Below are positions 57,826 through 64,000 of a stretch of DNA of 64,000 bases, one piece after another (positions within the stretch are counted from its first letter, which is position 1; each line of letters starts with the position of its first letter). The notes beneath the pieces are model-generated. The model was not told the origin of the DNA and did not search any database. It was given only the letters and a program-made list of their open reading frames with translations. The stretch lies in the NCBI GenBank assembly GCA_963727535.1, contig CAVSGR010000008.1, forward strand, positions 248,001 to 312,000. The letters are read 5' to 3'. Source of the DNA: RBG-16-34-14 sp963727535. Lineage in GTDB: Bacteria; Bacteroidota; Ignavibacteria; Ignavibacteriales; Ignavibacteriaceae. The position numbers and the translations under genes were made by a program.

Positions 57826-58767
57826 GTTAAGGTCCTTTTCCAGCATACTCAAAACAACTCCTTCCCTCAAAGCAAATTCCGATATAATTATCTCTTTTAT
57901 TCTAAATATCTCAAATATTTTATTGAGTACGAGCAAACCAGCAGGAATTATATCTGCTCTCTTATATTCCATTCCTTCGATATTTACTCTTTGTTCAGGA
58001 GTTTTTCTTTTAAAAATTTCATCTGTTACTTTTTCAAGTTCTTCTTTAGTAAAAACAAATCCATTACGAGATTTAAGCTTTTTACCTGATTTCTGGTATT
58101 TAATCATTCCCGCTACTGCTTGAATTGTACCCGAGGCACCTACTGCGATATCAAACTTTTCATCGAAGTTAATTTTTTTATTAACTTTGATTTGCTCCTC
58201 AACAAACTTGTTGCAATTACTAATTCCATCGTTTGTAAGAATAAAATCAGGAAAGAATTTTTTGCTTAATCTTACAGCTCCAATTTTAATACTCTCTCCG
58301 AAAATAATTTTATCATTATGTCCAAGAATTATTTCTGTACTTCCTCCTCCTATATCAACACACAACAATTTTTTATCTTTGTAAGGAAGAGCTTTTCTTA
58401 CACCTTTATAGATATATCCGGCTTCCCTCTTTCCATCAATTACTTCAATTTCAATCCCGGTTCTTTTTAAAACTTTCTCTATAAATTCCTCTCTATTATT
58501 CGCTTCCCTCACAGCGCTTGTAGCAACAGTATGAATTTCCGCATTATATTTGGTTGAAAGTTTTTTAAATCTGGTTAAGATACTGATTCCTTTTTCAATC
58601 TCATCCTGACTGATTAAACTTAATTCTTGACCCTTATGAGAACCAAGCCTGATAACTTCTTTTTCCCTGTCAATTACTGTTAAAGAACTATCCCGATTGA
58701 TTTTTACAATGATAAGATGGAAGGAATTAGTACCAACGTCTACTGCGGCATAATTCTTACTTAGCAA
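57799..58767 (-). CDS. Ppx/GppA-type phosphatase, 322 aa
   Basis: Exopolyphosphatase or guanosine-pentaphosphate phosphatase family. VDVGTNSFHLIIVKI gives phosphate loop 1 and VDIGGGSTEIILG loop 2, with EVIDGKREAGY between. Only the two-domain actin-like core is present (no C-terminal HD-like domains), so it is the short type; polyphosphate or pppGpp preference cannot be decided. Its start overlaps the GT9 gene by 11 bases. Confidence 0.93.
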   Translation of the reverse strand: MLSKNYAAVDVGTNSFHLIIVKINRDSSLTVIDREKEVIRLGSHKGQELSLISQDEIEKGISILTRFKKLSTKYNAEIHTVATSAVREANNREEFIEKVLKRTGIEIEVIDGKREAGYIYKGVRKALPYKDKKLLCVDIGGGSTEIILGHNDKIIFGESIKIGAVRLSKKFFPDFILTNDGISNCNKFVEEQIKVNKKINFDEKFDIAVGASGTIQAVAGMIKYQKSGKKLKSRNGFVFTKEELEKVTDEIFKRKTPEQRVNIEGMEYKRADIIPAGLLVLNKIFEIFRIKEIIISEFALREGVVLSMLEKDLNKMTSYQSG

Positions 58768-59869
58768 TATTTATTTCCTTTCTGCTTTTAGCCAGCAGAA
58801 TATTACAAAGACTGAAAACATCTTCTACAGAAACGTCATCAATCAGTTCGCTTTTTCTAACAAAATATTTATTCGCGCCAATCGGAGCCCAGTTGAATGG
58901 GTTTGTATGACCAAAAATCGAAATCTGTGGTGTATTTGTACAGCCGGCAACATGCATTATACCTGTGTCATTTGATATGAAAAGATCAGACCTAGAAACA
59001 AGTGCTGCTACTTCAGGAATTTTTTTATTTAGGAAAAATGCCACATTAAAAGGAAGATTAACTTCCACAAACCTGATTATTTCCTTGTCTGCAGAACTGC
59101 CAGTTAGATAAAATTTAGCGGAATAATTTTCTTTTAGTTTCTTTATCAGTGTTGCAAACTTTATTGCGGACCACCTGTTCTGAGGTTTACCTGCTCCGAC
59201 GTGAAGCCCAATTAAATAGTCTCTCTCCTCAACCTTGATTTTTGCAATAAACTTATCGGCTTCTTTCAGATCTTTTTCATCAAAACTTATTTCCGAGCGG
59301 TAGTTTGTTGTGTTAATTCCAAAAGGTCTTACAATATCCAGGCTTCTTTCGGAAACATTGGAATCAGGATGCATTCTCCAATCGAGAGTAACTCTTCTAT
59401 CGAAGAAAAAGTCACTATCGTTCTTCATACCATTTAAATACCTGGCACCAATTCTTATTTTTGATTTCGATATTCTCGCAATAAAATTGCTTGTAAATGA
59501 TATTGAAACTACCACCGGTACAATCACAATATCATATTCTTTTCTTAATAATTTTATAAATCTAATAAAGTAAAAAGGATTGTAAATTTTATTCTTGTTG
59601 AAAATGAAAAGCTTATCAATAAATTTATTCTTAACAAGACCCGGATAATTAAAAGGACTTACAATTAAAGTGAGATGGCTGCCGGGATAAGTTTCTTTTA
59701 TTGCTCTGAAAAGAGAGACTCCGGAGAGCAGATCGCCAAGCTGGTTATGCTGTCTTACAATTAAAAACTTTTTAGGTTCCCCGATTTGAAGAGATTTGTT
59801 TTCCTCTATAGAAAAAAAATTCTCAAGTATTGCTAAAGTAAGTTTAGAGAATATATTTTGTTTTGCCAT
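58757..59869 (-). CDS. GT9-family (heptosyltransferase-like) glycosyltransferase, 370 aa
   Basis: A GT-B fold enzyme of the heptosyltransferase family, which adds sugars to lipopolysaccharide core. RQHNQLGDLLSG near the start holds the acceptor-site Asp, HVGAGKPQNRW the second-domain Lys region, and FISNDTGIMHVAG the nucleotide-sugar site. Which sugar is transferred is unknown. It follows the small membrane gene and overlaps ppx/gppA. Confidence 0.9.
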   Translation of the reverse strand: MAKQNIFSKLTLAILENFFSIEENKSLQIGEPKKFLIVRQHNQLGDLLSGVSLFRAIKETYPGSHLTLIVSPFNYPGLVKNKFIDKLFIFNKNKIYNPFYFIRFIKLLRKEYDIVIVPVVVSISFTSNFIARISKSKIRIGARYLNGMKNDSDFFFDRRVTLDWRMHPDSNVSERSLDIVRPFGINTTNYRSEISFDEKDLKEADKFIAKIKVEERDYLIGLHVGAGKPQNRWSAIKFATLIKKLKENYSAKFYLTGSSADKEIIRFVEVNLPFNVAFFLNKKIPEVAALVSRSDLFISNDTGIMHVAGCTNTPQISIFGHTNPFNWAPIGANKYFVRKSELIDDVSVEDVFSLCNILLAKSRKEINIAK

Positions 59870-59874
59870 CCGGC

Positions 59875-60084
59875 TTAATTATCTTTTTTCTTATTGTCTT
59901 CGGATTTTATTTCGGTAAATTCAGCATCTTCAACATTCTTGTATTCTCTTTTATTTCTCCTGGCATTCTCCGTATGAACCCGGTTTTGGGTTTGTTCCGA
60001 AGGAGAAACAAAAAATCTTACAACTCGTTTTACAATTTCATAAGCGAGCCAAAAAATAATTAAGTACAAAAAAAATCTTATCAT
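59875..60084 (-). CDS. Small membrane protein (DUF4834-like), 69 aa
   Basis: One N-terminal helix (FFLYLIIFWLAYEIVKRVV), then a highly charged tail (ENARRNKREYKNVEDAEF). Similar one-helix proteins with charged tails are frequent in Bacteroidota; the DUF4834 likeness is a tentative match by layout. It overlaps the deoxynucleoside kinase stop by four bases and is five bases upstream of the GT9 gene. Confidence 0.75.
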   Translation of the reverse strand: MIRFFLYLIIFWLAYEIVKRVVRFFVSPSEQTQNRVHTENARRNKREYKNVEDAEFTEIKSEDNKKKDN

Positions 60085-60740
60085 AACAGCCGCCTCGATT
60101 CCGGCTTAAAATATTCTGTTACACCTCTGTCTTCACGAAAGATCTGCTTAAACAATTCATCAAAATCTTCATCGTTGTGAACAAAATCAATTTCGGTAGA
60201 ATTAACAATTAACAAAGGAGTTTTATTATATCTGAAAAAGAAATTGTTATAAGCTTCGCTCAGTTCTGCAATATAACTTCGCGTAATATTTCTCTCGATC
60301 TTCCTTCCTCTTTTTTTGATATTATAAATCAGCCTGTCAACACTCGACTGCAGGAAAACAATCAAATCGGGTTTATTAAGATTTCTTTCCAGCAAAGGGA
60401 AAATAGATTCATAAAGCTTTAACTCTTCACCCGACAAATTTAAATAAGCAAATATTCTGTCTTTTTCAAATATATAATCGGAAACTGTATATTCTGTAAA
60501 AAGATTGCCCTGTTTTAATTCTTCCTGCTGTTTGAATCGATTTATTAAGAAAAACATCTGTGTCTGGAAAGCATATCTTTTTCTATCGGAATAAAATTTT
60601 TCAAGGAAGGGATTTGTTTCAAACTGCTCGAGCACCAATTCGGCGTTAAGTTTTTCTTTAATTTTTTTTGCTAGAGCGCTTTTCCCAGCTCCAATCACGC
60701 CTTCAATTGCTATATATCTTACTTCTGAATTCTGGTTCAA
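60081..60740 (-). CDS. Deoxynucleoside kinase, 219 aa
   Basis: Salvage kinase of the dNK/dGK/dCK type. The P-loop is IEGVIGAGKSALAKK at about residues 12-26, with TEYTVSDYIFEKDRIFA in the substrate region and the lid near KKRGRKIERNI. It is directly followed by the small membrane gene and preceded by folK without any gap, an arrangement shared by many Bacteroidota and Chlorobi. Confidence 0.93.
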   Translation of the reverse strand: MNQNSEVRYIAIEGVIGAGKSALAKKIKEKLNAELVLEQFETNPFLEKFYSDRKRYAFQTQMFFLINRFKQQEELKQGNLFTEYTVSDYIFEKDRIFAYLNLSGEELKLYESIFPLLERNLNKPDLIVFLQSSVDRLIYNIKKRGRKIERNITRSYIAELSEAYNNFFFRYNKTPLLIVNSTEIDFVHNDEDFDELFKQIFREDRGVTEYFKPESRRLL

Positions 60741-61253
60741 TTATTTCTCTTGGAATAAAAGTTTTTCCGGCAACTTCCTTATTATACATTTTTCAGAATC
60801 GGCAACATTAATATCACAAATTTTTTGCTTTAATTCAGGGTGAATAAAGTTTGAATTTATCTCACAAAGTGGCATAAGAACAAAATCCCGGTTAGGAATT
60901 CCTTTGTGCGGAATAGTTATCATTTCATCTGAATAAACAAGTTCGTTATAAAAAAGAATATCCATATCTATTTCCCGGTCGCCCCATCTTTCAGTCTTAC
61001 TTCTCCCTAGCTCCTTTTCAATACTTTTCACTAAATTAAAAAGCTCTATAGTTGAGTAACCGGTAGAAATTTGTATAACTGCATTCAGATAATTTTCCTG
61101 CTTTCGGTTTCCTAATGGTTTTGTTTCATATAAAGAAGAAGAGACTTCAACATTACATTTTTTATCAGCATTAATTTTTTCAATAGCTCTTCTTAAGTAA
61201 TTAACTTTGTCACCTTTGTTTGAACCAAGTCCTATATACGCAATATTTTTCAT
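60741..61253 (-). CDS. folK: HPPK, 6-hydroxymethyl-dihydropterin pyrophosphokinase
   Basis: Catalyses pyrophosphate transfer in folate synthesis. YIGLGSNKGDK begins the fold, SLYETKPLG and NAVIQISTG follow, and the signature RWGDREIDMDILFYNE carries the metal-binding Asp pair. RDFVLMPLCEI is also canonical. Length is 170 residues. folB lies 44 bp upstream. Confidence 0.96.
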   Translation of the reverse strand: MKNIAYIGLGSNKGDKVNYLRRAIEKINADKKCNVEVSSSLYETKPLGNRKQENYLNAVIQISTGYSTIELFNLVKSIEKELGRSKTERWGDREIDMDILFYNELVYSDEMITIPHKGIPNRDFVLMPLCEINSNFIHPELKQKICDINVADSEKCIIRKLPEKLLFQEK

Positions 61254-61260
61254 CTCATCT

Positions 61261-61297
61261 TAACTTAATAACCCAATAACTTAGTAACTGATAACTT
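61261..61297. repeat. Degenerate AACTTA/AATAAC short repeat
   Basis: Between folB and folK, imperfect copies of TAACTTA and ATAAC follow each other (TAACTTAATAACCCAATAAC, then TTAGTAACTGATAACTTT). It resembles the simple repeat upstream of ubiE in style though not in unit. No hairpin or frame. Confidence 0.5.
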
Positions 61298-61672
61298 TTA
61301 ACTTAATTCATTTCTTTCTTTAATCACTTCGGCTTCAACGTGATCGACAACTCCGCCAAGCGGCGGATTATTTTTTCTTACTCTCACCGCAATTTTTTCT
61401 ATATGATCAAATTTTTTCAATAACTCATCAGCAATTTTCATAGCAAGAGATTCGATTAAATAATATTTCTGCTCCAATGCGAGTTGATACATAAAAGAAT
61501 AAACTTTATGATAATCTATTGTTTCTTTAAGATCATCATTCTTTGCTGCTTTTCTAAAGTCAGTGTAAATATCAACATCAGCTTCAAACTTTCCGCCAAC
61601 ACTTTGTTCATCTGATCTTACGCCATGATAACCGTAAAAGGTTACCTTCTTTATTCTTATAATATTAAGCAT
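61298..61672 (-). CDS. folB: Dihydroneopterin aldolase
   Basis: Cleaves dihydroneopterin in folate synthesis. YGYHGVRSDEQ near the start holds the family's HG pair, then TIDYHKVYSFM, LIESLAMKIAD (catalytic Glu region), and KNNPPLGGVVDHVEAEV near the end. It has 124 residues, normal. It is the first gene of a leftward unit with folK and the deoxynucleoside kinase. Confidence 0.95.
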   Translation of the reverse strand: MLNIIRIKKVTFYGYHGVRSDEQSVGGKFEADVDIYTDFRKAAKNDDLKETIDYHKVYSFMYQLALEQKYYLIESLAMKIADELLKKFDHIEKIAVRVRKNNPPLGGVVDHVEAEVIKERNELS

Positions 61673-61737
61673 TAACTACCTGCATTTTTTCTTATCTATT
61701 AATTTAACCAAATCCTGAATCAGAATTATTTCCACAT

Positions 61738-62631
61738 TCAAACTGTACGTTTCTTAAAATTTTCAAGATTTGCCCAGAGAAGCCCTGTTAAAACAAGAGC
61801 ACTTCCCCATAAATTTTGAGAAGATAATTTTTCATTATACACAATTGCACCAAGTATTAGAGCTATAGTTGGATTAATAAATGCAATTAGTGAAAGTAAT
61901 ACAACACTGATTCTTTTCAACAGCCAGTAATACGAGGTAAATGTAACTATGCTTCCAAAAACTGCAAGGTAAAGGACAGAAAGAATTGCGGCGGAATCAA
62001 ACTTGAGTTGTGAAAAATCTTCCATTAAAAAACCGGCTGATGTCAATAATATTCCTGCAATCGCCATCGGGATAAGATTCATTGAAAGCGGATTTAGATG
62101 AAATCCATGTTTCTTAATTATTACGGAAATTGCGGCCTGCATAATTCCGCTAAGAACAATTACAATCATACCAACTAAGTAAGAAGAAATATCTCCACCT
62201 ATGCTGTCAGAAAAAATCACAAGTATTCCGCCAAAACCGAGAATTATTCCGAATACTTTATAAAACCCAATTTTCTCATCGGGAATTAATACATATGAAA
62301 AGAGAAGCACGAAAAAAGGATAAACTGCAAACAGAACTGACGTTAGTCCTGAAGGAATAAACTGTTCCGCCCAGTAAATTAATCCGTATGGAAGCACAAA
62401 AGAAAAGAAACCCATAATCAGGTATAATTTCAAGGAGGTTTTGTCAGAATGAATTTCAATTTTCCTGACTTTGACGATAATGAAAATTACTATCGATGCT
62501 ACGCAAAATCTGAAACCGGAAGAAAACATTGGAGTAAGTGAAAATAAACTTGTCTTTATTGCCAACCAAGTTGACCCCCATATTAAGCAAATCAAGGTGA
62601 AGACTAATATATCCTTTATTCTTTCTTTCAC
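61738..62631 (-). CDS. EamA/DMT-family membrane transporter, 298 aa
   Basis: Ten membrane helices in two EamA repeats (CLIWGSTWLAIK in the first, VLSGIMQAAISVII in the second, and the C-terminal LSSQNLWGSALVLTGLL). The frame is open up to 62727, but GGGAG precedes a GTG at 62631 that overlaps the pgeF stop as TAGTG, and translation from there starts just before the first helix. Earlier residues are Cys-rich and unlike the family. Substrate unknown. Confidence 0.88.
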   Translation of the reverse strand: MKERIKDILVFTLICLIWGSTWLAIKTSLFSLTPMFSSGFRFCVASIVIFIIVKVRKIEIHSDKTSLKLYLIMGFFSFVLPYGLIYWAEQFIPSGLTSVLFAVYPFFVLLFSYVLIPDEKIGFYKVFGIILGFGGILVIFSDSIGGDISSYLVGMIVIVLSGIMQAAISVIIKKHGFHLNPLSMNLIPMAIAGILLTSAGFLMEDFSQLKFDSAAILSVLYLAVFGSIVTFTSYYWLLKRISVVLLSLIAFINPTIALILGAIVYNEKLSSQNLWGSALVLTGLLWANLENFKKRTV

Positions 62632-63367
62632 TAATTCTCCCTCAAAGCAATAACAGCATAGGAACGTCCTGATTTGTTTCCATCTCGCCTGAAAGAATGG
62701 AGAACATCTTTCATTGCAAAAGTACAAAGTGAAGAAAGTTGAATATTATTTTCTTTGATTCCGCCATTAAGTAAAATATCAAAGTTTACACCTGCTACAT
62801 CGAGAAGAAACTTTTCACCTTTTTGTTCAAGATATTTTTCATCAAAAAATTCGGCAACTTCCTTTCCAACTTCATAAACATTTTTACTGATTGATGGACC
62901 AATGTAAGCAACTAAGTTTTCCGGCAGGCTGCCGAAAGTTTTTAACTTATCCAAAGTTTTAAGTAAGATTTTTTTTTCTGTTCCTCTCCAGCCTGAATGA
63001 ACACCCGCAATTATTTTTTTCACCGGATCATAAAGTCAAAATCGGGACACAATCTGCTACACTTACGGCCAAGCCAATTTCCGGGTTTGTCTGTAATCAT
63101 TGCATCGCTTTCACCGACTTGACCACCTTGAGTTACAAATGATATTTTATCTTCGTGAACCTGTTTTTGATAAGCTACATTTTCAGGCTTAATCCCAAGA
63201 TTCTCAAAAAATAAATTTCTGTTTTCTTCAACAATATTTTCATCATCGCCAACAGAAAAAGACATATTGAAAAAATAAGGAGCCTTTCTATCAGCTCCGA
63301 TTTTTGTACCTACACCTGCAATAACATTTGCATATTTGTCAAAAATATGTGGTTTTAATATCAGCAT
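62631..63367 (-). CDS. pgeF: PgeF/YfiH-type laccase-domain protein, frameshifted as read
   Basis: Family members act as purine nucleoside/peptidoglycan-edit factors and copper-dependent oxidases. The N-terminal part (YFFNMSFSVGDDEN, QKQVHEDKISFV, ESDAMITDKPG) is in one frame. GLAVSVADCVPIL is in a second and KKIIAGVHSGWRGTEKK, with the catalytic His, in a third. Removing one base from the TTT at 63078-63080 and one from the AAA at 63032-63034 gives 244 residues of normal length. I take both as sequence errors. It abuts the EamA transporter with a one-base overlap. Confidence 0.85.
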
Positions 63368-63420
63368 AATTAGAATTATTATTTAACTAAAATACATAAT
63401 TTATGCGAAGAACTGAACGA

Positions 63421-63490
63421 CGCATGTACCATGGCTGCATGAATGCATGTACTTTGAAAAAACCATGCAAACATGCATCCATGCAACCAT
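63421..63490. repeat. Cluster of GCATG/CATGC palindromic words
   Basis: Seven ATG-containing palindromic or near-palindromic words (GCATGT, CCATGG, ATGCATGT, CATGCATC and CCATGCA copies) are packed into 70 bp between the divergent pgeF and surE genes. The motif is rare elsewhere in the window by eye. A protein-binding or dispersed repeat role is possible. Confidence 0.45.
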
Positions 63491-63563
63491 TTATCTTCCA
63501 TTGTTACTCTATGTGACTTATGTTATTTTTAACATTATTTAAGAAAGAATTAAAGGTCGCTAC

Positions 63564-64000
63564 TTGAGAATATTAGTTTCAAATGATGATGGAATTGAAT
63601 CGGCAGGAATCTCAACATTAGTACAAACACTTAAAGAAATTGGTGAAGTTACAGTTGTTGCTCCTTTAAAAGAACAAAGTGCAGTGGGTCACGCAATTAC
63701 AATGCAGGTCCCTTTACGCGTAATAAAATATAAAAAGAATGGTGATTTTTTTGGTTACGCAGTTGATGGAACCCCGGCTGATTGCGTAAAAATGGGAATA
63801 AAAAATATAATGAAAATTCCACCTGACATTGTTATATCCGGAATAAATCATGGATCAAATACTGCAATTAATATTATTTATTCGGGAACTGTTTCTGCTG
63901 CGAGAGAAGCTGCAATAATGGATATTCCCTCGATTGCAATTTCTGTAACAAGTCACACAGTAACAGATTTTAAATTTGCAGCTAAAGTCGCAAAGATGAT
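63564..64000 (+). CDS. surE: 5'/3'-nucleotidase SurE, cut by the window end
   Basis: Survival protein E hydrolyses nucleoside monophosphates. The N-terminal ILVSNDDGIESAGI carries the metal-binding Asp-Asp pair. VVAPLKEQSAVGHAIT, VDGTPADCVKMG and ISGINHGSNT with the later SGTVSAAREA are diagnostic. The start is TTG at 63564 with AAAGG upstream. About 145 codons are visible, and the frame is open to the end. Confidence 0.95.
   Translation, partial: MRILVSNDDGIESAGISTLVQTLKEIGEVTVVAPLKEQSAVGHAITMQVPLRVIKYKKNGDFFGYAVDGTPADCVKMGIKNIMKIPPDIVISGINHGSNTAINIIYSGTVSAAREAAIMDIPSIAISVTSHTVTDFKFAAKVAKM

Noticed and set aside
1..64000. CRISPR array, tRNA/rRNA genes, prophage or integrase marking the defence block
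   Set aside because: No regularly spaced direct repeats, no tRNA-like T-loop sequences, and no phage or recombinase proteins were recognised on either strand.

Overview
The window is AT-rich bacterial DNA, densely packed with genes. It most likely comes from the Ignavibacteria/Chlorobi side of Bacteroidota. The evidence is two proteins with C-terminal type IX secretion sorting domains (the PorZ-like propeller protein ending at 35848 and the S8 protease at 52944-54914), many outer-membrane and lipoproteins, PP2C/STAS partner-switching genes, and mostly A-rich ribosome binding sites. No rRNA, tRNA, CRISPR array, insertion sequence or integrase was recognised.

Layout. 1-1351 is gene-poor, with one small basic protein. 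1352-11650 is one leftward operon-like block. It is a type I restriction-modification locus (hsdM, hsdS, hsdR) with extra genes threaded between the subunits: an unrecognised 218-residue protein, a SIR2-like protein, a PD-(D/E)XK-like protein and a short YgjP-type metallopeptidase. A PIG-L deacetylase lipoprotein and a polytopic membrane protein follow. This is the accessory, probably antiviral, part of the window. 11755-18910 is a signalling cluster of three SpoIIE/RsbU-type phosphatases, an RsbW-like kinase and an RsbV-like STAS protein. Next come an ECF sigma factor with its putative anti-sigma factor and a second STAS protein.

21849-35848 holds housekeeping and envelope genes: purA, a sensor kinase, aroB-aroK, an outer-membrane barrel, a PpiD-like foldase, a Crp/Fnr regulator, a PHP phosphoesterase, ribH, a GT-C-like membrane protein and the PorZ-like protein. 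A shattered PKD/leucine-rich-repeat lipoprotein gene follows at 35865-37149. 37446-51720 holds an ABC-F ATPase, a ROK kinase, rsmA, a PAP2 enzyme, ubiE/menG, rdgB, a rhomboid protease, a DUF481-like protein, a TSUP transporter, an aldo/keto reductase, uvrA, yigZ and a MarR regulator. 51783-64000 holds an O-methyltransferase, a secreted subtilase, lepB, lepA, ppx/gppA, a GT9 glycosyltransferase, a deoxynucleoside kinase, folK, folB, an EamA transporter, pgeF and the start of surE.

Two points affect how the window should be used. First, at least eight otherwise normal genes, including the usually indispensable purA, are split by single-base indels, nearly all of them one extra base. I reconstructed them across the shift and believe most are sequencing or assembly errors. 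Second, the most interesting biology is the composite restriction/SIR2 locus. A duplicated hairpin-plus-strong-ribosome-site element at 24643-24881 also deserves a look.
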